From assembly GCA_964023275.1 (NCBI GenBank), contig OZ029917.1, forward strand, positions 31,386,005 to 31,450,004: a stretch of 64,000 nucleotides of DNA, read 5' to 3'. Position numbers and translations under genes: made by a program. The notes under the pieces were generated by a model. The model made no database searches, was not told the origin of the DNA, and saw only the letters and a program-made list of their open reading frames with translations. The stretch comes from Norana najaformis (lineage: Eukaryota > Annelida > Clitellata > Crassiclitellata > Hormogastridae). Each line of letters opens with the position of its first letter. The stretch's first letter is position 1. This document shows, in pieces, positions 11,974 through 21,003 of this stretch.

Positions 11974-14790
11974 GTGAGAACGATGCTGAGACCAGGAAAG
12001 TTGGCCAATGTTATTGGAGAGATGAGAAGGGCAGGTTTGGACATATTGGGCCTATCCGAGGTCAGATGGAGGGAGGATGGGGATTTTGTGAGTGACGGAA
12101 TTAGGGTTATCTACACCGGCGGAAGGGAGAGTCAAAATGGTGTGGCCATCTTGTTGGAGGAAACGCTCGCAAAGTGTGTATACAGAGTGGAGAAGCATGG
12201 AGATAGGTTGATCATGGTGACGTTACGGGCTGATCCAGTAGACATTGTGATCATGCAAATTTATATGCCCACCACAGCACATGAGGAAGAGGAGGTTGAC
12301 GGTATTTACGAGATAATAGAAGAAAAACTTGCTGACATCAAAGGAAGCAATTACATAATTGTTATGGGAGATTGGAATGCATCGGTTGGAGAGGGAGAGC
12401 AAGAAAAATGTATAGGTAAATATGGGTTGGGGAAGAGAAATGACAGAGGGGAGAAGCTTGTGGAGTTCTGCCGACGTCAAGAATTAGTGGTAACAAATAC
12501 CTGGTTTCAGCAAGAAAAACGGCGCAGATACACTTGGAAGTCGCCGGGTGATGAGGCACGTTACCAGCTGGACTATATCATGGTTAGACAAAGATATAGG
12601 AACAGTGTAAAGAACTCTAAAGCCCTACCCGGAGCTGATGCGGACACGGACCATAACTTGGTTGCCATGACATTCTGCCTCCAACTAAAATTCCTCAAGA
12701 AGAAGAGGATAAAAAGACAGAAGTGGAATAAGGAAAAACTACAAATGAAGAGTCAAGAACTATCAAATAGGATAGAGGAACGCATGGAAACAGGAAACAT
12801 GGCATCAACAGAGGAAAGATGGAAGAGACTTAAGCAGACAGTGCTTAGAGAGGCAGTGGAGACGGTGGGATTCCAGGTGGGGGTGGCCCCTCGAAAACCA
12901 TGGGTCACAACAGAAATGCTCCAGGATATGGAAGGAAGAAGAAAATGGAAACACCAAAGTACAGAAGAAGCAAGAAGGGAATATAAAAGACTCAACAATA
13001 AACTAAGGAGAACAACGGACAAGGCAAGAGAAAAGTGGTGGGAAGAGCAATGTGATGACCTAGAGGCACTACAGGAGCTTGGAAGACATGATCTAGTATA
13101 CGAAAAGGTTAAAAAGTTAGCAAAGAAACCGAATATTGGTGGAGGAATTGCAGTCAGGGACAAGTGTGGCAAGATACTACAGGATCCCAATGACATCAGG
13201 AGTCGTTGGAAAGATTATGTGGAAGAATTATATATGGGCAACTGCAACCACGGGGCTCTCCAGGTAGAGTGCACACCAGATGACAGGGATGATGTTACTG
13301 GACCTGATGTGATGAAGGAGGAGGTACTGGCGGCCATTAACGAAATGAAAAACAATAAAGCTGAGGGGATTGATAACATACCGATTGAGTTGCTTAAGAA
13401 CCTAGGAGAAAAGGCAATGGCAGAATTGGTAAGAATATGTCAAGACATCTACAACACTGGAGCATGGCCAGAGGATTTCTTGCAGACCATTTTGATCCCG
13501 CTTAAAAAGAAACCAAATGCAACAGCATGCGAGGACCATCGAACTATCAGCCTTCTCACTCATGCATCCAAGATCATTTTACGAATTCTCACAAAAAGGA
13601 TACAAGCTAAGACAGAAGCAACTGGCTTTCTAAGAGAGGATCAATTTGGGTTCATGAAGGGTAGAGGAACAAGAGATGCAATTGGAGCCTTGAGGGTACT
13701 AGCAGAAAGAAATCTCCAACATGGTCAGGACATTTACGTATGCTTTGTAGATTACGAGAAGGCATTCGATCGAGTAGATTGGAGGAAGTTAATGCATGCA
13801 CTTACACGACTGGGTGTGGACTGGAAAGACAGAAGGCTTATTGGAAACCTGTACATGGGCCAGAAAGTAAGGATAAGAATCGAAGGAGAATACTCGGAGC
13901 CTGGAAAAATAGGTAGAGGAGTGAGACAAGGTTGTCCACTTTCACCACTGCTTTTCAACATATACATTGAAGAACTTATAAGAGAGGCATTGGAGGACAT
14001 GACAGAGGGAATAAAGGTGGGGGGCAGGTTGCTGAATGCTCTGAGGTTTGCAGACGATCAGGCGATGTTGGCGGGCAGTCAGGAGGGTCTGCAGAGAATG
14101 ATGGACCGTCTGAATAGTGTCTCGACAGAATATGAAATGAAAATAAACATCAAAAAGACAAAGGTTATGAAGATAAGTAAAAGAGAGGTGACGACAGTCA
14201 GGATCACTATAAATGGTGAAGAAATAGAACAGGTCGGGGAATTCTGCTACCTGGGAAGTGTGGTTACACAGGATGCGAAATGCCATGCTGAAATAAAGAA
14301 AAGAATAGCTATGGGAAAAGACGCATTCTGTAAAAGAAGGGAGCTGATGAGAGGGAAACTAAATCGGGACCTGAAGAAACGACTGGTGAAAACCTTGGTT
14401 TGGAGCGTGGTTATGTATGGATCAGAAACATGGACTCTGAGAAAGGAAGACATCAGAAGATTGGAAGCATTTGAGATGTGGATATGGCGCAGGATGGAGA
14501 GAGTCAGCTGGACGGAGCACATTACCAATGAGGAGATACTGCAAAGAGTGGAAGAAGAAAGATCTTTGGTGGGAACAATTAGAAGTCGACAGAGGAAATG
14601 GATTGGCCACATAATGAGAGGGGACTCACTCGTAAGAACTATTATCGAGGGAAGAATGGAGGGACGAAAAACAAGAGGAAGACCTAGACGGATGTTGCTG
14701 GACTGGATGATCACGGATGGATACAGCGGAATGAAAAGAGATGCTCAGCACCGTGAAGAGTGGCGCCATTGGACGTATGAACCTGCCTAG
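11974..14790 (+). CDS. LINE endonuclease-reverse transcriptase, intact frame
   Basis: From the first ATG the frame has 938 codons. The N-terminus is an APE-type endonuclease: SEVRW with E29, MGDWNAS with D133 and N135, and TDHN with D226 and H227. The signature GTWNVRT lies just upstream of this ATG, so translation must begin earlier (open frame from 11,935). The reverse transcriptase follows: [36 protein letters not shown] (catalytic D593), [16 protein letters not shown], and RFADD with the catalytic pair at 694-695. The C-terminus has the WIGHIMRGD and [13 protein letters not shown] segments seen in RTE/BovB relatives. No catalytic residue I could check is lost. It nicks target DNA and copies the element's RNA there (target-primed reverse transcription). 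Confidence 0.9.
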   Translation: MRTMLRPGKLANVIGEMRRAGLDILGLSEVRWREDGDFVSDGIRVIYTGGRESQNGVAILLEETLAKCVYRVEKHGDRLIMVTLRADPVDIVIMQIYMPTTAHEEEEVDGIYEIIEEKLADIKGSNYIIVMGDWNASVGEGEQEKCIGKYGLGKRNDRGEKLVEFCRRQELVVTNTWFQQEKRRRYTWKSPGDEARYQLDYIMVRQRYRNSVKNSKALPGADADTDHNLVAMTFCLQLKFLKKKRIKRQKWNKEKLQMKSQELSNRIEERMETGNMASTEERWKRLKQTVLREAVETVGFQVGVAPRKPWVTTEMLQDMEGRRKWKHQSTEEARREYKRLNNKLRRTTDKAREKWWEEQCDDLEALQELGRHDLVYEKVKKLAKKPNIGGGIAVRDKCGKILQDPNDIRSRWKDYVEELYMGNCNHGALQVECTPDDRDDVTGPDVMKEEVLAAINEMKNNKAEGIDNIPIELLKNLGEKAMAELVRICQDIYNTGAWPEDFLQTILIPLKKKPNATACEDHRTISLLTHASKIILRILTKRIQAKTEATGFLREDQFGFMKGRGTRDAIGALRVLAERNLQHGQDIYVCFVDYEKAFDRVDWRKLMHALTRLGVDWKDRRLIGNLYMGQKVRIRIEGEYSEPGKIGRGVRQGCPLSPLLFNIYIEELIREALEDMTEGIKVGGRLLNALRFADDQAMLAGSQEGLQRMMDRLNSVSTEYEMKINIKKTKVMKISKREVTTVRITINGEEIEQVGEFCYLGSVVTQDAKCHAEIKKRIAMGKDAFCKRRELMRGKLNRDLKKRLVKTLVWSVVMYGSETWTLRKEDIRRLEAFEMWIWRRMERVSWTEHITNEEILQRVEEERSLVGTIRSRQRKWIGHIMRGDSLVRTIIEGRMEGRKTRGRPRRMLLDWMITDGYSGMKRDAQHREEWRHWTYEPA

Positions 14791-14818
14791 AGAGCAGAGA
14801 ACCAAAAGAAGAAGAAGA

Positions 14819-14830
14819 GTCACACATAGT
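14819..14830. repeat. Target-site duplication, right copy
   Basis: GTCACACATAGT directly follows the GAA-rich LINE tail and is identical to 11,547-11,558. Confidence 0.9.
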
Positions 14831-16095
14831 CTCCGGTGACTTTTGCAAGCCTAAGGAACATCAAACTTCTTTAATAAATGTGAGTGAAGGCCTTCATCAC
14901 AGATCAATGCCAGCTGAACTATCCTATTGATGAATATCATAAGTTATTCTGCCTTGCAGCCCACATAGTTGGATCAGACGCAAAGCATGTGATCCATAAG
15001 CTTGATACCCTACTCAGAAGATGTTGGAAGGTCATCTACCCTCTGACGACAAAGATACTTTTGGAAGGCAACAGAAATGTACTCCAACTTACTGCTCATG
15101 AACCGCATGGAATTTGGCAGTTTAATAAAAGACTTCTATTTTTGTATTTACATTTCAGTCATGGTTCACATCCAGAACTTTCACAGACGCTCCGATCTAC
15201 GACATCCTGTCAATCCAAAGACTGCACGCATATGATGATCAAGCTTTCCAGGCCGCTGGTTTGAAGATGATGACATGCATTCATGGTACATCAGCCAAGC
15301 TCTAGCAGCACTTGCTCTCTTTTCACAGCCTCTGTCCCAACAGATGAAGCACAGCTATGGCTTCAGTAATGTTCGACCAACGTGAACATCTGTTGAAATT
15401 ACTTCCCCACATTGTGGCAGAACTGACCATATTGCATAGCTTCTTCCAAACTGCAGCCATTGATACTTTCATGTCTTGCCTGCTGAAGCCTGGCCAGACA
15501 ACCCTTTGTTCAAGATAGAAGATGATCTTTTGAACAACCGGCTTGTGTGAGTGACTGCTGAACATGGAATAGCTCTGATCCAGACATTCAGTGCTACTAT
15601 CACTAAGGATGAATCATCAAAGAGTATGTGTTGCAAGTCAAATAAAAAAACACAAGAGAGTTTTAAAAAGTGCAACCATGACAGTCTAACAGATATTTAC
15701 ACAATATTTTTCCTGTTTTGTGACACTGCTGTTTTGACAAAAAGGTTCAACTTTTTAATAATTCTACTTTCTAATACCATTATGTATAGCAAGATATTAC
15801 TAGTGTTAAGTATTTAGTACTTATTGGTAGAATATACAATGTAAAGACTTTCCAAGACAACTGCAGATGAAACGACTGAAAGTGAATACCAAATGTGTTC
15901 TTGTCATTCAGCAGTTAGTTCATAAAAATTTGTCTAAACTGAGCAGACTTCATGACATTAGAAGAAATTTTCAGATATTCGAGGCGCTTGAAGGACCTCC
16001 AAGATGCATCCAAATTACCTGAAATTTTGCTTAAGGCAAAAGGATATTTTCTAGAGGATGAGACTTAACATCTGAAAAAATTTTGGGACACCCTA

Positions 16096-17229
16096 CTCTA
16101 TATATATATATATGCTCATAGCTACATAAATATTTTTATTACTGCTTATAAGTCAAGTCATGTTTCAAGTGGTGGGCCTTGAGATTTTCTGACTAAGCTA
16201 TCTCCGAGTGACTTCTAGTACTTGACCCTTCACATTTCTGAGATGTCTTTTCCAAAGGATGGGATATAATCAGTACATGCAGGCTTTGCACAAGAAACAG
16301 ACAACTGCATCTTCTGCAAGGCCACAGGGTTTCCATTTGCCCAGATGACATAGTACCCAATAACTATAGAGTACAATGGGTCTTTCACACCATGTTGGTG
16401 GCTTGGATTCTAGATGCAACACTTTGCTGAATCGTGTGACGTGTTATGGGAAAGCTGGCCTCTTAATGAATTGCTACTGTGGTGTTTGCATTTCACCTGA
16501 AAGATACTCAGCAGAAAAACCACAACTGCTGTTGACAAGAACAAAGTCAAACAGTTATTAGCAAGCTCTAGATTTGTCAGTACAGTACATCAGGATGTAA
16601 ACTAATTGAGCATTGATATATCAATACTTCAAGAACACTTAATGACACTTCTAATGGTAACAGTTCCACAAACAACATCTAAACCAATTCAGAAGCAATT
16701 CACTGGAGAATGATCAACTGAAAGCAGTTGCAATAACAAGCAGCTCTGAATTGCAATTTTGCATAGTGTTATTGGCCATCTGGTTTTCACAGTATCCATT
16801 GTTGCGGCCATTGTTATGGTCATCATCAAACATCATCATCAGAATCACCACCACCCTCCACCCTCCCTCACCACCACCACCACCATTCAACAAGAATTTC
16901 TTTAGACCATACTGGGTAAAGAGAAAGATGACAATTTCGTTATCCAAAAATTGAGCAGCAAACTTCACCATTCCTGTAACACAATTTTGGACTACTTAAA
17001 CGCATCCTGAAATATCACCACCATAGCTGCCACTGCTGCCCCACCTATTGCTTCTTCATCACACTTTGCTTATCTTTCCTTATCTACACTTAACCAAACC
17101 CAACTCTGCCTGAAAGCTGTACCCAATCAATTGATTTTAGAATTTGTGAACTATTTCTGTACAGTTATCATGAGAAATGTATATGAACAAACCTATCATA
17201 CCCTCCTTTGCCTCTCCCAATACTAAGTA
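16096..17229. other. Unassigned sequence with microsatellites
   Basis: A TA run (about 16,098-16,115) abuts the right end of the TIR element, and a CAC-rich run lies at 16,846-16,886. The open frames over the CAC run are low-complexity artefacts. No gene was recognised. Confidence 0.5.
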
Positions 17230-17970
17230 CAGTAAAAGCCCAGTAACACGTCTTGGTAACGCACCCATTCGCTTAACACATGTTAGAGCAATGCGTCCCA
17301 CGGGTACAAACTTACATGCAGACATCGCTAATGCATGGTACAGGGACTAGCTAGTAAGTGATTTATATTAATGATGTCTCTCACGTTAGGCTCTCTCATT
17401 TACAAAAGAATGTGCAGCACAAGTCAGAATTTCCTTTTCTGTTTCCTCTTTCTTTGATTGCCAACACTGGTGAGATGCATCAGGTACATTCACAATTTCA
17501 TGCTATCGATGCTTCTAGATTTATACAGTATTTAGAAATTTGATGATCTTACCACAGGCCTAGTTTTAGAAATGGTGGATAGCAAGCATCAACATTCCTA
17601 AACTGTGCAAGAAAAACTAGCCGCTATAGACTGTGTGTTATGGAGAAACTGAGGCCAAAGTTTCAAAGAAATTGAGGTTAATGAATCTATGTTCCAAGGT
17701 TGACTGAAAAACAAAGCTGAACTACGTAATTTTGTAAGAGATAGCGATTCTACCGTATGACTTCAGTGAAAATGTGCATGCTATTCCGATAAACTGGAAA
17801 TGAAATAGACAAATCCATGCGCACTCAGTTTGCTCAAGACAGACAAAAGAGAACACAGACAAGTGGCCCAATTCTTCAAGTGGCCCAAGCGACAAAATTA
17901 GGAAATCTAGAGTAACATGCAGTTCTGAAGTCCGGACTCATGACATCCGAGTATTACTGGGTTTTTACGG
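17230..17970. mobile_element. pogo/Tigger-like transposon remnant, about 741 bp
   Basis: The left end reads CAGTAAAAGCCCAGTAACAC and the inverted right end CCGTAAAAACCCAGTAATAC, in the style of pogo/Tigger termini, with TA on both outer sides. The similarity continues outward (CTAAGTA on both sides), so the exact boundary is uncertain. Interior translation shows a decayed DNA-binding region of that transposase family. At 741 bp it is far shorter than an autonomous element, so most of the transposase is deleted. Confidence 0.65.
17608..17760 (+). pseudogene. Tigger/CENP-B-type helix-turn-helix remnant
   Basis: One frame reads QEKLAAIDCVLWRN, stop, GQSFKEIEVNESMFQG, stop, LKNKAELRNFV. This matches the layout of the N-terminal psq-type helix-turn-helix of pogo/Tigger and CENP-B proteins: a QEKL-type helix, a V-ES recognition turn, then a W-KNK-kL stretch. 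The Trp before LKNK has become a TGA stop. The DDE catalytic domain is absent from the element. It has no function as a protein; it supports classification of the surrounding inverted repeats. Confidence 0.6.
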
Positions 17971-18104
17971 TACTTAGACTAAGTGACTAGCGGAAAGCAA
18001 TCAATTCATAAAATGACATTTTTAATAACTTACATCCTACCTACTGGAATTTAACATGGCTTATCCAACAAACTACGATCTTTGATCACAATTTCACTTA
18101 GTAA

Positions 18105-18170
18105 CCACAGATTGATTCTTTTGGGCATTAGGATACTGTTGCTATAGAAGTCATTGAATTAAATTAGACC
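18105..18170 (+). repeat. LINE/SINE 3' end, ATTAG-tail family
   Basis: GATTGATTCTTTTGGGCATT is followed by TTGCTATAGAAGTC and then ATTGAATTAAATTAG. This is the same order as 33,325-33,398 and the reverse of 45,682-45,750. Confidence 0.6.
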
Positions 18171-18880
18171 ATGCTAAACAGAAAGCTCCTGAAGGAGAAA
18201 CAGCTGAAATAACATCATGGTCATTCACTGATTCAAACAAATTTCACTGCTAAGTGCCACGTCCAGAAAATCTCTCCAAACCCACACGGGCTGAGAGGGA
18301 TTTTCGGCTGTAAAAGGCTGTCTGTCTGTCTGTCTCTGCTTGCCTTACATAGGTTGACTATCTGTCAGTCTGTCTTCCTGCCTGTATGAACCTCTGATCT
18401 TCACTGGAACAAAATCAAGGTGAATTATGTGATTTTATTCATTAGCATTGAAACACCTTTTCTCTCTCTCTCTTTACAGCCACTTGAAACCGACCTTCTG
18501 TGCCTGTTATCAGACTTTCTGAGCATTTTTGAGTTGATAACACGATAAATGCAATACAACCTGCAAGAAAAATTGTAGAACACTTTGTCTACATCTTTTG
18601 TTGAGATGCTTTTCCTACACTAATTTGGATATTTTGCAACACAGTGTGGACTTTTTTGGCAACAGTATTGTTGTAAAAATCTGCAACATTGAGTATGGTT
18701 ATTTAATGCAGCATCATTGTAGATTCATAATTTGTCTTCATGAGCCATAAATTGTTGCCAGAAAATAGGCTACAAATGGTTCAGTATCTTAGAAAAACTT
18801 GTGCCTCTGTGGAGAAATTTGCTACAAAATGCTTATACAGAATATTTTGAAACAGCGACTGAGATATGGCTTTACAGATT

Positions 18881-19070
18881 GTGTGTTATTAATGCATTAT
18901 CACTCCAGCATGCTCAAACTGTGCATTATTAATGCATTATCACTCCAGTGTGTTCAAATTGTGCATTATTAATGCATTATCACTCCAGCAACTCCAACGG
19001 TGCATCATTAATGCACTATCGCTCCAGCATTGGCAACTCAAATTGTGTGCTATTAACGCACTATTAATCC
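18881..19070. repeat. 40-bp tandem repeat with TAATGCATTA palindromes
   Basis: About five units of 40 bp (starts near 18,881, 18,921, 18,961 and 19,000). Each carries ATTAATGCATTATCACTCCAG or a close variant followed by a diverged TGCTCAAAC-like stretch. The first three units contain the perfect palindrome TAATGCATTA, and the later ones have decayed versions. There is no coding potential. Confidence 0.85.
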
Positions 19071-20164
19071 ATGTGCTCTAACTAATACAGCAATGTGCTT
19101 AAAATAATCAATATGCTTCTTTGGCTGAGTTTCCAGTATGTGCATTCTCAGTCCGGGTGCCACCCTTGGGGAAAGGAGATGAGCCTAACCCTGGGGTACC
19201 AGACAACATTAAAAACAAGAGCCCACACTCCTTCTTCACATGCTACATCACTTTTGTAGCTGGTTAAACACTTCAGACAGTCAGAAGAATGTGTTCTGAC
19301 AAGAAGCAAATGGTGTCTGAAAGTTTTATCTTCAACAGATCTTGAAATTCCAGACAGGACTGAGTCAAGAATGAGGCCAGCAGAGACGTGTGTCGTGCAC
19401 CTATTGAACAAGTTCTATGACTAAGAATTAAATATGTTAACAAGCCCATTTTAAACACACTCTGTGGGTACCCTGTATCTTACAAGTATAACTTCTTCAC
19501 ACACACAATTGGGGACAGCATAACTGATGCTTATTTAGAAAAAAAACATTCAGATCTTTATTTCACACACTGATTTAAAACACTGTCAGCTTCATCTTTT
19601 CCTGGGTAGCCAGATGGGATGGTAAACTCAGAACTCTGATAAATCAGAGCTCATAAGATTCAAGTATAGGTCAATCTTTAAAACACAAAACAAGTACCAT
19701 ATTTTCAATCATATATCCTGGGGTATATATCAGATTTAACCATCCCCACACCCTCTCAGTGGGTTATCTCAGTGTGCAGGATATACCAGTTCATTTTACA
19801 AAAGATGGTTGACATAAGCTTCCTGTATTTTTACCACTGTAATATTGCAACAATGGCACTGCTAAGTTGCAGAACATCGCTAGTATGCAATGCCCCAACA
19901 ATAAACTCATTGGAAACATCTGGAAAATTGATTAGTCTGCACCCTGAATGGAACACCCACTCCTAAATAATCTATCCAACGATTAAAGCAAACCCACCTA
20001 CCAACATCCCACTCGTGTTGCTACCAAATAAATACTGATAACATGCATTACAGGATAAAAAGTTAGAAATGCTCAGGTTAAGAATAAGTTAAAAATACAC
20101 ATGGTTTAGAAATCATGTCAAGTAATCATGTTACACCTCCCACTCAGTATAACATGCACTGATA
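19071..20164. other. Unassigned sequence
   Basis: A minus-strand frame at 19,148-19,411 is open for 87 codons but matches no family I know and lacks convincing splice signals. The rest is AT-rich DNA without visible features. Confidence 0.45.
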
Positions 20165-21003
20165 AAATGCGGCATAGTAGCTGACTGAATAGAGCACTTG
20201 GTTTGCGACAGATGGGCTTCAGCCTCCCTTCAAACTGCGTTGCTTTAGTTTTGCATCGAGCTTTAGTTTCAATTACTATTAGTTTCTCGTGCTAGGCGTT
20301 TTTGTTATTAATAGTTTTCGTTTTTGCACCAAGTTCTAGTTTGAGTTTTAATTTTAGTTAATAAAAACTAAAACTTCCTTGTTTCAGTTTAAGCTGTTTT
20401 AGGTTTAGTTTCAGCTATTTGGTTACTGATACTTTGCCACCATGAATGAACATCAATTTACTGCAAATAGCAAATATTACTTTTACAGTATGACAACATG
20501 CCAGGCATCATGCGTGATATATGTCCTTTTAATGACTGCTGTGGTAAAATTTCTTGTTGAGTTTTATAAAGATTTTGCTTTCAAGTGATTGTGAAGTTCT
20601 GTTACACTTTCCTACAAATTACGTAGCATAGAACTTTTACTACAACAGCAGCTGGGTACAGCTAGGTTTTCCTTGTGTGTTTTTGTTTGGGTTTTCATTA
20701 GTTGTTTTCATCATTACTGTTTTTGTTTCAGTTATCGCTTTGGGTGAGTTCCGCAAGTTTCAGTTTTTATTTCATTATCGATTTTGTGCTAGTTTTCGTT
20801 TTCGTTGTAGTTTTAGTCAACTAAAACCTTAAGTTTTCGTTAAAGAAGGTTTTTGTTTTCGTTTCCGTTAACGAATACGACACTACCTGATATGGCAACT
20901 AAGTAGGGACCTTGAGCAAGTCCTTCACTCACAATTGTTCCGCATCATTGATTTAAGCTTAGTCATTCGATAGTCGTGTTTAATTAATGTAGAAATAATA
21001 AAA
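20165..21003 (+). mobile_element. tRNA-derived SINE, probably split in two
   Basis: The first half (20,165-20,235) has a tRNA-like head: TAGCTGACTGAATAGAGCAC resembles an A box, and a decayed B box (GGCTTCAGCCTCC) follows at the expected spacing. The second half (20,885-21,003) has body-like text including GGGACCTTGAGCAAGTCCTT and ends in ATGTAGAAATAATAAAAAG, close to the AATGCAGAAATAATAAT end of the SINE at 38,953. A T-rich insertion separates them. Confidence 0.4.
20238..20880. repeat. T-rich degenerate repeat (TTTTAGTTTTCGTT type)
   Basis: Many variants of TTTTAGTTT, GTTTTCGTT and their complement AAACTAAAAC occur, densest near 20,240-20,420 and 20,700-20,880. The composition differs sharply from both flanks. 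No terminal inverted repeat or coding frame was found, so its class is unknown. Confidence 0.55.

Larger units (their letters stand above)
11559..14818 (+). mobile_element. Full-length RTE-like non-LTR retrotransposon
   Basis: The element is bounded by perfect 12-bp duplications and is about 3.26 kb, the size usual for RTE-type LINEs. It has a CpG-rich 5' untranslated region of about 265 bp containing CACCGGGAGGAAGGCAACGG, a motif I associate with 5' leaders of RTE/BovB-related elements. A short upstream frame (11,824-11,931) and a long endonuclease/reverse transcriptase frame (to 14,790) follow. The 3' untranslated region is under 30 bp and ends in a GAA-type short tandem tail, again typical of RTE. 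CpG density well above the flanks and the intact frame point to a recent insertion. It sits inside an older TIR transposon. Confidence 0.88.
10970..15346 (+). pseudogene. Decayed transposase-like gene, interrupted by LINE
   Basis: Fragments in several frames lie in order inside the TIR element. They are a segment around TNASIRTSNMTLASLSNEIG (about 10,984-11,043), an open block at 11,221-11,327 containing LPVVVPSLVDGSTKLPGV, VNTTSSNTGRMM at 11,361-11,396, and SGPATGPEILIFKRFR just before the LINE. After it comes FEDDDMHSWYISQALAALAL at 15,260-15,319. From memory these resemble an unnamed transposase-like family widespread in invertebrates with an FDTT-SNTG signature, but I cannot confirm this. 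If so, the Asp of that signature is Asn here. Stops and frameshifts make the gene dead apart from the LINE insertion. Confidence 0.5.
10254..16093. mobile_element. TIR DNA transposon, about 2.57 kb, split by a LINE
   Basis: The left end starts GGGTGTCCCACAATT at 10,254. The right end, read inverted from 16,093, starts GGGTGTCCCAAAATT. Further matches follow in the same order on both sides: TTAAGTCTCA, then an AGGTCCT-CAAG stretch (10,373-10,396 against 15,975-16,000). The inverted repeats are therefore about 120-140 bp long and imperfect. Both ends are flanked by TA (10,252-10,253 and 16,094-16,095), a likely target duplication. Removing the LINE and one 12-bp duplication leaves about 2,568 bp. 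Internal translation gives transposase-like fragments. TA targeting would suit Tc1/mariner or several other superfamilies, and I do not assign one. Confidence 0.65.

Noticed and set aside
12753-14823. Several minus-strand frames of 60-155 codons
   Set aside because: They are shadows of the long LINE frame on the opposite strand.
19148-19411. 87-codon minus-strand frame
   Set aside because: No recognisable motif, no splice context, and length is not exceptional for random sequence of this composition.
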